Source: Sedimentisphaerales bacterium (lineage in GTDB: Bacteria; Planctomycetota; Phycisphaerae; Sedimentisphaerales; SG8-4). Taken from it: 7,142 nucleotides of DNA. The notes beneath the pieces are model-generated. The model worked only from the letters and a program-made list of their open reading frames with translations. It was not told where the DNA came from and ran no database searches. Positions 1 through 5,425 of the stretch are shown here, piece after piece. Location: positions 1 through 7,142 of the forward strand of contig JAFGCA010000405.1 in NCBI GenBank assembly GCA_016932895.1, written 5' to 3'. The position numbers were made by a program, and so were the translations under genes. The stretch's first letter is position 1. Every line of letters starts with the position of its first letter.

Positions 1-45
1 ATCGATCACGATACGATGAATCTGCATACGACGGGAGAAGACAAG

Positions 46-1353
46 ATGACATCACCGCAATCCATGAGAAGCGTCTTAATGGGCCTCTGCGTCCTGTCGT
101 TCGCGACGATGGGCGGATGCATCATCTACACCAGCGGCGGCGGCTCGAACCAGGAGCAGTACAAGAGGACGGTCAGCGAGCAGGTCGCCCGCGACGCGAT
201 CGCATCGCTCGACGTGGACACGACGTTCGGCTCGATCACGGTCACCGGGGCGGACGTCGATGGGATCGCCGTCACAGCCGAGATCATCGGCCGGGCCCCG
301 AGCGAGGAAGAGGCGCAGGAATTGGCCGAGCAGACGCAGATCAAGATCGAGCCGGTCGGCAACACACTGCGCGTCCGCGCCGACAAGCCCGAGACGCGGA
401 ACAACCGCTCCGTCAGCGTCAGTTACACGATCACCACGCCAAAGCCGATGAGCGTCACGTGCCGGAGCAGCTACGGGGCCGTCCGCGTGACCGGCACCGC
501 GGCGGCGGCCGACGTCAAGACCAGCAACGGCTCGATCAACATCGAAGCCGTGCGGGGCGAGGTGAAGGCCGACACCTCTTACGGCACGATTACCTGCACC
601 GACGCCGTCGGGCAGCAGGTGGCCCTTCGAAGCAACAACGGGTCGATCACAGCCAGGCGCATCGAAGGCTCGACCGGCATCGAGAGCTCTTACGGCTCGG
701 TCACCTGCGACGGCTTCTCCGGCCCGGAACTGCGGATCAAAACCGGCAATGGCAGGATCACCGTGTCCGGCGCCAAGTGCGGCACGTGCGATATCGACAC
801 ATCCTACGGCGCTATCGCCTGCAGCGCCCTTACGAGCGACTCGCTCAAACTGCACTCGAACAACGGCACGGTCGATCTGTACAACGTCCAGGCCGAGTCG
901 ATGGATCTGTCGTCCTCCTACGGCGCCATCAAGGCCCGCCAGGTCACGACGCCGCGCATCACGGCCCAGTCCGGCAACGGCAGTATCGAGATCGTCTGCT
1001 CCGGCGACTGCCCGCCGGACCTGAACGCCAAGGCAACCAGCGGCTACGGCAGCATCACGCTCACCGCCCCGCCGCAATTCTCAGGCCAGGTCCATCTCTC
1101 GACCCACTACGGCTCCGTCGGCACGGCCCTACCGGTCACCGTGAGCGGCAAGATCGACAAGAAAAACATCACCGGCCAAATCGGCAACGGCGCCGGCAGC
1201 ATCGACCTCCAAACGAACAACGGCTCGATCGAGTTGAAACAGAACACGATAGCCATTGGCGTGACATTCTCTTGCAGGCCACAGAGGTTGCAGCCTGGCC
1301 TCTGCCTGGAACCGGAGCAGACTCACTTCCGCAGGCGAAATGCGCAAGCGTAA
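46..1353 (+). CDS. DUF4097-like beta-solenoid lipoprotein
   Basis: Predicted exported lipoprotein of 435 residues, probably anchored in a membrane and facing the periplasm or cell surface; its ligand or role is unknown. The ATG at 46 is chosen because GGGAG lies at 33-37, eight bases upstream; an in-frame ATG at 16 has no room for a visible site. Residues 7-24 form a hydrophobic signal ending in a loose lipobox, with Met-Gly-Gly before Cys25. Residues 45-135 hold a first strand-rich part (FGSI at 61-64). From residue 142 to 395 the chain alternates SYG-I/V and NNG-I/V turns every 18-19 residues, typical of the DUF4097/putative adhesin beta-solenoid. The last 38 residues (398-435) lose the pattern and are rich in Cys, Arg and Pro, so the 3' end may be altered where the restriction cassette begins. 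Fold class is well supported; function is not. Confidence 0.85.
   Translation: MTSPQSMRSVLMGLCVLSFATMGGCIIYTSGGGSNQEQYKRTVSEQVARDAIASLDVDTTFGSITVTGADVDGIAVTAEIIGRAPSEEEAQELAEQTQIKIEPVGNTLRVRADKPETRNNRSVSVSYTITTPKPMSVTCRSSYGAVRVTGTAAAADVKTSNGSINIEAVRGEVKADTSYGTITCTDAVGQQVALRSNNGSITARRIEGSTGIESSYGSVTCDGFSGPELRIKTGNGRITVSGAKCGTCDIDTSYGAIACSALTSDSLKLHSNNGTVDLYNVQAESMDLSSSYGAIKARQVTTPRITAQSGNGSIEIVCSGDCPPDLNAKATSGYGSITLTAPPQFSGQVHLSTHYGSVGTALPVTVSGKIDKKNITGQIGNGAGSIDLQTNNGSIELKQNTIAIGVTFSCRPQRLQPGLCLEPEQTHFRRRNAQA
469..1230 (+). repeat. In-protein alternating Tyr/Asn solenoid repeats
   Basis: These are coding repeats, degenerate at the DNA level. Turn motifs start at residues 142 (SYGA), 160 (SNGSI), 178 (SYGTI), 197 (NNGSI), 215 (SYGSV), 234 (GNGRI), 253 (SYGAI), 272 (NNGTV), 291 (SYGAI), 310 (GNGSI), 333 (GYGSI), 354 (HYGSV), 380 (GNG, with an inserted AG) and 391 (NNGSI). 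The first ten strictly alternate Tyr and Asn at a step of 18 or 19 residues, giving a two-rung unit of about 37. The step lengthens and becomes irregular after residue 310. Confidence 0.85.
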
Positions 1354-1400
1354 CAGGCCAATCGGAACAACCGAAGAATGATGGATCAAAAGACCGCCCG

Positions 1401-1419
1401 AATCGAATGACTGTCGATT
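1401..1419. repeat. Short inverted repeat in the gap before the cassette
   Basis: AATCGA at 1401-1406 and TCGATT at 1414-1419 form a perfect 6-bp inverted repeat with a 7-base loop. It lies between the lipoprotein stop and the controller operator. No run of T follows, so it is a poor intrinsic terminator. The rest of 1354-1460 shows nothing I can name, apart from a near-palindrome TGCCCACGGGCA at 1439-1450. Confidence 0.3.
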
Positions 1420-1460
1420 GAAGACGTGTCCCACCTCCTGCCCACGGGCAAACGCCAAAA

Positions 1461-1488
1461 TTGCCTCTGCCGAAATGATACTTATAGT
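1461..1488 (+). promoter_or_regulatory. Candidate upstream promoter of the C-R genes
   Basis: TTGCCT at 1461-1466 (4 of 6 matches to the sigma70 -35 box) is followed after 16 bases by TATAGT at 1483-1488 (5 of 6 matches to the -10 box). Transcription would start near 1495. The -10 box lies inside the predicted controller operator, so bound C protein would be expected to block it. This fits the role of a weak early promoter that makes the first C protein. It is predicted from sequence only. Confidence 0.4.
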
Positions 1489-1498
1489 CTCTGTTGAT
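1476..1498 (+). promoter_or_regulatory. Controller protein operator (C-box)
   Basis: ACTTATAGTC at 1480-1489 matches the core I recall for C-boxes of controller-regulated restriction systems such as Esp1396I and PvuII. It is followed by a short spacer and TGAT at 1495-1498, which resembles the start of the second operator half; that half then diverges. TGATACTT at 1476-1483 recurs exactly at 1514-1521, next to the gene start. The position just upstream of a small XRE-type regulator gene strongly supports autoregulation by the C protein. Confidence 0.65.
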
Positions 1499-1520
1499 CA
1501 AGCACGAGTTCGGTGATACT
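1494..1520 (+). promoter_or_regulatory. Candidate C-activated promoter, possibly leaderless
   Basis: TTGATC at 1494-1499 (4 of 6) sits at the right edge of the C-box. After 15 bases comes GATACT at 1515-1520 (4 of 6). The start of transcription would fall about at 1527-1528, which is the ATG of the controller gene, so the message could lack a leader. Leaderless C messages are known in other controller systems. The boxes are weak alone, as expected for a promoter that needs an activator. Confidence 0.35.
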
Positions 1521-1527
1521 TCGGCCA

Positions 1528-1761
1528 ATGACAACTATCCAGGAACAATTTGGAGCGCGCGTGCGCAGCCTGCGCAAGAAGCGAGGTTGGACCCAGGAAC
1601 AGCTTGCCGACGCCACAGGGCGACACTGGACGTATATTGGCGGCATTGAGCGAGGTGAGAGGAATGTTACACTGGAAGTTGTAGCGGATATCGCACGTGC
1701 ATTCGACATAGAGATCGGGGATTTGTTTCGTGGACTCAGGACGCCAGGGGCAAAGCAATAG
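1528..1761 (+). CDS. Restriction-modification controller protein, XRE-type HTH
   Basis: Small DNA-binding protein of 77 residues, the usual size for C proteins of Type II restriction systems. It probably binds as a dimer to the C-box upstream, first activating and then repressing its own gene and the linked endonuclease. The helix-turn-helix spans about residues 22-41: the first helix is TQEQLADA, and the recognition helix lies around His33-Ile40. The IERGERN signature at 40-46 and the hydrophobic dimer helices to residue 68 are typical of the family. The ATG at 1528 is preferred because GATACT fits a leaderless start there; an in-frame GTG at 1513 would add five residues but has only a weak GAG upstream. 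The 3' end overlaps the endonuclease start by 32 bases, so the two are probably coupled in translation. XRE identity is firm; the controller role rests on context. Confidence 0.9.
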   Translation: MTTIQEQFGARVRSLRKKRGWTQEQLADATGRHWTYIGGIERGERNVTLEVVADIARAFDIEIGDLFRGLRTPGAKQ

Positions 1762-2329
1762 TATTGGGCATCCTCTTGAGGCGATGCTCAACGCACCTGC
1801 AGCGGACATCTTGGACGCCATCAGCAGTGGGTTTCGTGCTCAAGTTGATGTACGCGGCAAGCTTGCAGAGCTTTATCTCTATCGGATACTGGAAACCCTC
1901 CAGAAAGCAGGTAGTATATCTCATCTGCGATGGAGTGACACAGACGGGGAACCAGACTTCTTCCTCTGCTATAAGGAACATCATTTGTCCATACAATGCA
2001 AAAACGTCAGGAGCGGCAAAGGACGATGTAGAGGTGGGGAGGCCGGATCATTCAGGGTCGAGTTACAGAAGACTCGTGGCGGCATTGACCCCAAAACGGG
2101 CGAGAAGACTCGGCTATACCGACCGGACGAATTTGACATAGTCGCTGTCTGTTTGTTCAACCAAAAGCGAGTTTGGGAGTACGTCTACGCGGCTACAAGA
2201 AATCTTGCGCGTCATCGCATACAGACAGATCGGTTGGAGATCATGCATGTAATCCCTCAACCGCCTGCATCGGGATGGCATGAAGACTTGTTGGATGTGC
2301 TCGAAAGTCTCCACAAGTCGGTTGCTTAA
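1730..2329 (+). CDS. Predicted Type II restriction endonuclease, PD-(D/E)xK fold
   Basis: Predicted 199-residue nuclease that would cut DNA left unmethylated by the neighbouring methyltransferase. The core can be read as Glu47 in the helix KLAELYLYRILE, then Glu74-Pro75-Asp76, then Gln89-Cys90-Lys91 after 12 intervening residues: a PD-(D/E)xK site with Gln in place of the usual Asp/Glu. A second conserved-looking block, ELQKTR at 111-116 and YRPDEFDIVAVCLF at 130-143, is a pattern I associate with uncharacterised restriction nucleases. It does not resemble R.PvuII as I recall it. The GTG at 1730 is preferred because GGGGA lies at 1717-1721, eight bases upstream, inside the controller gene. 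An in-frame ATG at 1784 would start 18 codons later, but GAGG there ends only two bases before it. The nuclease fold is well supported by motif and context; cut site and specificity are unknown. Confidence 0.8.
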   Translation: MDSGRQGQSNSIGHPLEAMLNAPAADILDAISSGFRAQVDVRGKLAELYLYRILETLQKAGSISHLRWSDTDGEPDFFLCYKEHHLSIQCKNVRSGKGRCRGGEAGSFRVELQKTRGGIDPKTGEKTRLYRPDEFDIVAVCLFNQKRVWEYVYAATRNLARHRIQTDRLEIMHVIPQPPASGWHEDLLDVLESLHKSVA

Positions 2330-2350
2330 CGGACGAGGATGGATTATGAT
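2322..2350 (+). promoter_or_regulatory. Candidate separate promoter for the methyltransferase
   Basis: TTGCTT at 2322-2327 (3 of 6) overlaps the last codons of the nuclease gene. After 17 bases comes TATGAT at 2345-2350 (5 of 6 to the -10 box). Transcription would begin near 2357, after the first ATG at 2353 but before the in-frame ATG at 2380. Such a promoter would let the methyltransferase be made without the C protein, which fits the need to protect host DNA first. Confidence 0.4.
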
Positions 2351-2352
2351 GC

Positions 2353-3375
2353 ATGAATACTCGGGAGAAAGATAAACACATGGTAACGGAATTCATCCAG
2401 AAGAAAGATCCATTCTATGTGACCGATTTCGGTGCCGCCTATATGGGGGATGCGCGAGATCTGTTGCAGGAGTTGCCCGATGAGTCGGTGAATCTCATCA
2501 TGACATCACCGCCGTATGCTCTTCATTTCAAGAAGGAATATGGGAACGTCGAGAAAGATGAATATGTGCCTTGGTTCCTGGAGTTTGCACGACAATTCTA
2601 CCGAGTACTCCGACCAGACGGAAGTCTCGTCATTGACATTGGAGGGAGCTACAAGAAGGGACAACCCACCCGATCCCTGTACCATTTCAGGCTCCTGATT
2701 GCCCTATGTGATGAATTAGGCTTTCATCTGGCCCAGGAATTCTACTGGTACAATCCTGCGAAGTTGCCCGCCCCAGCCGAATGGGTCACAGTACGCAAGA
2801 TCAGAATCAAGGATTCTGTGGAGTGCGTATGGTGGCTGTCAAAAAGTCCCTTTCCCAAGGCAGACAATCGTAAGGTGTTGCGAGAATACAGCAAAGACAT
2901 GCTACGTCTCATAGAGCGAGGATACAGGGCCAAGAAGCGGCCGTCAGGTCACAATATCACCCCAAATTTTGGAAAGGACTTGGGCGGGTCCATACCACCC
3001 AATCTTCTGGAGTTTGGGAATAATGACAGTAATGGCTACTACCTCCAAGCATGCAAACGAGCAGGCATCAAACCGCACCCAGCCCGCTTTCCACCACAAC
3101 TGCCTAAATTCTTCAGTGAGTTCTTGACCGACGAAGGCGACTTGGTTCTTGACCCTTTCGCTGGAAGCAATACTACAGGAGCAGTTGCTGAGCAGATGCG
3201 CAGGAGGTGGCTCGCATTTGAAAACCACGAGCAATATCTGGAGGCAAGCAAGTTCCGCTTTGACTCTCTTGGTGGCCATTTCAGTGATACTGAGCAAGGT
3301 GCCGCCAAGAAGATTGAACAGGGTTCGCAGCAACTGGTGCTGTTCGACTCCGAACGGTGGCACAACAGACTGTGA
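2353..3375 (+). CDS. DNA N4-cytosine methyltransferase, M.PvuII-like, beta class
   Basis: S-adenosylmethionine-dependent DNA methyltransferase of 340 residues that should modify the cassette's target site to block the nuclease. The catalytic motif IV is SPPY at 52-55, followed by [10 protein letters not shown]. The AdoMet-binding motif [12 protein letters not shown], comes late (266-276), preceded by HPARFP at 242-247, which is the motif order of the beta class. Segments SPPY-ALxx[26 protein letters not shown] and GSNTTG match M.PvuII as I recall it, and the length is close to its 336 residues; an N4-cytosine product is therefore likely. The target site is not readable. The start is uncertain: ATG 2353 has only weak GGA at 2341-2343, while the in-frame ATG 2380 has GGGAGA at 2363-2368 and fits the predicted transcription start. 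The gene follows R by 23 bases and ends without an obvious terminator. Confidence 0.93.
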   Translation: MNTREKDKHMVTEFIQKKDPFYVTDFGAAYMGDARDLLQELPDESVNLIMTSPPYALHFKKEYGNVEKDEYVPWFLEFARQFYRVLRPDGSLVIDIGGSYKKGQPTRSLYHFRLLIALCDELGFHLAQEFYWYNPAKLPAPAEWVTVRKIRIKDSVECVWWLSKSPFPKADNRKVLREYSKDMLRLIERGYRAKKRPSGHNITPNFGKDLGGSIPPNLLEFGNNDSNGYYLQACKRAGIKPHPARFPPQLPKFFSEFLTDEGDLVLDPFAGSNTTGAVAEQMRRRWLAFENHEQYLEASKFRFDSLGGHFSDTEQGAAKKIEQGSQQLVLFDSERWHNRL

Positions 3376-3523
3376 AGGAAGGTTGACGGCGACAGGCCCG
3401 AATGGCGGTGCTTTAAGCCCGTTGGCAACTCGCCAGTCTTTGATTCTGAGCCAAGAACGCAGGTTCATTGTGCCGGAATCATGACCTTAAGGAATGGCCA
3501 TTGGTAACAGCACCCATCTTTAT

Positions 3524-3582
3524 GACTCTCTCGGTGTCCTTCGTGCTCTTCGTGGTGGAGAAGCCGTATCTCGAAGAGAGTC
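3524..3582 (-). repeat. 9-bp periodic repeat inside an 8-bp inverted repeat
   Basis: Read on the minus strand, about 3525-3556 holds degenerate tandem 9-mers: CACGAAGAG, CACGAAGGA, CACCGAGAG. In one frame they read as a His-Glu-Glu-His-Glu-Gly-His string, which I recognise as a common non-coding intergenic repeat of environmental bacteria rather than a protein. The block is enclosed by GACTCTCT at 3524-3531 and its exact reverse complement AGAGAGTC at 3575-3582. It could be a small structured or mobile repeat. No transposase is nearby. Confidence 0.55.
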
Positions 3583-3635
3583 CTTTCTGCGGTTGAGCAG
3601 GATCGAATAAGGGCGAAGGCGTGCAGTACACACGC

Positions 3636-3649
3636 CACGGGGCACGGGG
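3636..3649 (+). repeat. Two tandem copies of CACGGGG
   Basis: CACGGGG occurs at 3636-3642 and again at 3643-3649 with no gap, and the next bases are CAT. It is a short perfect tandem repeat in non-coding DNA. No function can be read from it. Confidence 0.5.
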
Positions 3650-3677
3650 CATAGTCTTGCCAGATACGAGCTGGATA

Positions 3678-3691
3678 ACGCCTTACGGCGT
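3678..3691 (-). terminator. Hairpin after the glycosidase, weak terminator candidate
   Basis: ACGCC at 3678-3682 and GGCGT at 3687-3691 pair perfectly. On the minus-strand transcript the loop reads GUAA, a GNRA tetraloop, 18 bases after the glycosidase stop. A second small stem lies between it and the stop codon (CGAA at 3697-3700 with TTCG at 3705-3708). No U-run follows, so it may stabilise the 3' end rather than stop transcription. Confidence 0.3.
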
Positions 3692-3709
3692 CACTACGAA
3701 CGGGTTCGG

Positions 3710-5425
3710 TCACGTGTCGTCGGCGGTTCTGAGGATCAGGACCCAGTCGGTGGTGCGGCTGGGCGGGTTGAAGGGCGCGGGGTCGCCGGGGCGGGCGGAG
3801 ACGGAGACGGGGTCGGCCTTCGTGCGGGCGCCGGTTTTGGCGTCGATCCAGACGTTGTTCGTGTAGTTGCCCTCGGCCAGGCTCAGGGCGAACGGCTCGC
3901 CGGCACAGGCGAAGACCAGGTATTGCCTGCCCTGCTCGGCCAGGGCCCAGACGCGCATCGCGTCGTGCCGGCTGAGCAGGCCGTCCTGCGGCGTCATGCG
4001 GTAGAAGGCCACCTCTTCGTTCATGACCCGGCGGAGGATATCGACGTACTGCTCTGAGAGTTTGTACGGGTTGTCGTCGTTGAACGGCAGGCCGATGGGG
4101 CCCGCGGCATAGAGCTCATACTCCTTCAGGTGGCCGTTCCAGTTGAACGACGCGCCGCCGGTGGCGCAGGCCCAGGCCGCCTGCCGCAGGTCGTCCTGCG
4201 TGGCGCCGGATCGCTCGTGCCAGTAGCGCCGCCACAGGGCGTTGCCCTCGGCCATGTACACGGGCTTGCCCTTATAGCCGACGATCACGGCCATGTGATG
4301 CGTCCAGGGCTCTTTCCAATAGGGGCGGTCCTGGTCTCTGTTCGGGGACGCGATGCGGTGGTTCTCGACGGCCGCGAAGGTGTATTCGGGGCGGTCGTAG
4401 AAATTCTCGCGAGGCATCTCGTCCTCGTAGGTCCGCAGGTGGTCGAAGATATCGTACCGTTGCACGAGGCGGGCCCATCCCAGCTCGTGGTCCTCGCGGT
4501 CGCCGGGCACCTCCCAGACGAAATTCCAGCCGGCCAGGTTGGCATAGGGCGCAAGCCGCGACACAACGTAGCGGACATAGAAGTCCTTCTCCTGGTCGCT
4601 GAGCTTCGCCCAGGCGGGGCCGTCGTTTCTGCCGCCTTCGAAGCCGAGGAACATGTGCACGCCGATGTCGTGATCGTTCAGAAAGCCCAGGTGTCGTTCC
4701 ATCCGGCGCCATACGTCCAGGTTCATGGTGCTCGATGCCTTGCCCTGCTCGTAGAGCGTCAGGTCCAGGGTCTCCGGCTTGGGGCCGTCGAGGTAGTACT
4801 GCCCGAAGCAGCACAGGGACAGCAGCCAGTTGACCTGCAGGTGGTTGTAGCCGTGCTCGACGAACTTGTTCCAGACGTTTTCGGCGATCCAGTCGAAATC
4901 CTGGCCGATTGCCCCGTGGCCGGTCTCGCAGTAGGACTTGATCCACACCGGCTCGGTGCCGTTGTAGGCAAGCCAGTGGGGATTCTTCTCATAGGCGCGG
5001 AGCACGCCTTTGCCGGCCCCCTGCTTCACGCAGGTGAAACGTCCATCGCCGCCCGGCGTGCCGTCGCTCCAGCGATAGGTGTAGGTCCAGTCGCCCAATT
5101 CATCGGGCATGAAGCGCAGCTTCCAGACGTTGCCGGTGGCGCGATCGCCGCCGCCCCGGCCGTCGCCGTCGAAAAATCCCCAGAACTGCCGACTCCGTCC
5201 CGAAGGCGTGGTGTAGACAGCCGTGAGATCGACGTCTGCGAACTTGTTCGCGTAGGGCCTGGCGTTTTCCACGGTCGTCTCGAACAAGCGGTACAAGCCG
5301 ACGCCTGGAATCTCGGAAACCAAAGTCTCGGCAGGCCGATACGTTTGCGCTGAGGCGCCACCACAAAGCATCCATGCGCCGGTCGACACGACGCCGTACA
5401 GAACGATCCTGATCGCTCTACTCAC
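3710..5425 (-). CDS. Secreted DUF5060-containing glycoside hydrolase
   Basis: Predicted exported carbohydrate-active enzyme of 571 residues. A hydrophobic signal at about residues 5-26 ends ASA before Gln27. A DUF5060-like beta-sandwich follows at about 30-130 (FETTVENARPYANKF; FGFFDGDG-like FWGFFDGDG at 81-89; GDWTYTY at 111-117). A TIM-barrel of the DUF4038/GH140 or GH5-like type spans about 147-475. The likely acid/base is Glu305 in FVWEVPGD and the likely nucleophile Glu393 in VYMAEGN. The tail from about 480 resembles the small beta domain called putative collagen-binding. The substrate is unknown; plant or algal polysaccharide is a guess from the family. The GTG at 5425 is chosen because GAGGAG lies at 5438-5433, seven bases upstream; an in-frame ATG at 5440 has no clear site. 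It overlaps the upstream hydrolase stop in GTGAGTAG, so the pair is probably one transcript. Confidence 0.85.
   Translation of the reverse strand: MSRAIRIVLYGVVSTGAWMLCGGASAQTYRPAETLVSEIPGVGLYRLFETTVENARPYANKFADVDLTAVYTTPSGRSRQFWGFFDGDGRGGGDRATGNVWKLRFMPDELGDWTYTYRWSDGTPGGDGRFTCVKQGAGKGVLRAYEKNPHWLAYNGTEPVWIKSYCETGHGAIGQDFDWIAENVWNKFVEHGYNHLQVNWLLSLCCFGQYYLDGPKPETLDLTLYEQGKASSTMNLDVWRRMERHLGFLNDHDIGVHMFLGFEGGRNDGPAWAKLSDQEKDFYVRYVVSRLAPYANLAGWNFVWEVPGDREDHELGWARLVQRYDIFDHLRTYEDEMPRENFYDRPEYTFAAVENHRIASPNRDQDRPYWKEPWTHHMAVIVGYKGKPVYMAEGNALWRRYWHERSGATQDDLRQAAWACATGGASFNWNGHLKEYELYAAGPIGLPFNDDNPYKLSEQYVDILRRVMNEEVAFYRMTPQDGLLSRHDAMRVWALAEQGRQYLVFACAGEPFALSLAEGNYTNNVWIDAKTGARTKADPVSVSARPGDPAPFNPPSRTTDWVLILRTADDT

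Larger units (their letters stand above)
3376..3709. other. Gene-free stretch between cassette and glycosidase
   Basis: No credible gene was found in these 334 bases. Reading frames crossing it show no domain and overlap the repeat or the glycosidase antisense. It holds a 10-bp palindrome AATGGCCATT at 3493-3502, the 9-bp periodic repeat at 3524-3582, a tandem CACGGGG pair at 3636-3649 and a hairpin at 3678-3691. The genes on each side converge here, and the right edge of the transferred cassette probably falls within it. Confidence 0.6.

Noticed and set aside
1401..1419. Inverted repeat as an intrinsic terminator for the lipoprotein gene
   Set aside because: The stem is short and AT-rich, and no T-run follows.
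76..1421. Long frames on both strands over the lipoprotein gene
   Set aside because: They are Arg- and Asp-rich translations of GC-rich repeats in the wrong frame; the lipoprotein has a signal, lipobox and ordered repeats.
1730..2329. Nuclease as a PvuII endonuclease homologue
   Set aside because: Length, motif spacing and sequence differ from R.PvuII as I recall it; only the methyltransferase resembles the PvuII system.
1354..3709. Integrase, transposase or attachment-site repeats around the cassette
   Set aside because: No such gene and no flanking direct repeat were visible by eye.
3465..3713. Minus-strand frame of 82 codons with a His-Glu string
   Set aside because: The string is a translation of the 9-bp non-coding repeat; there is no ribosome site or domain.
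3621..3866. Plus-strand frame of 81 codons after the repeat
   Set aside because: It runs antisense into the end of the glycosidase gene and has no recognisable content.
4130..5353. Long plus-strand open frame of 407 codons opposite the glycosidase gene
   Set aside because: It is the antisense of a well-supported gene in GC-rich DNA, lacks any recognisable motif and is rich in Val, Gly and Ala as expected of a shadow frame.
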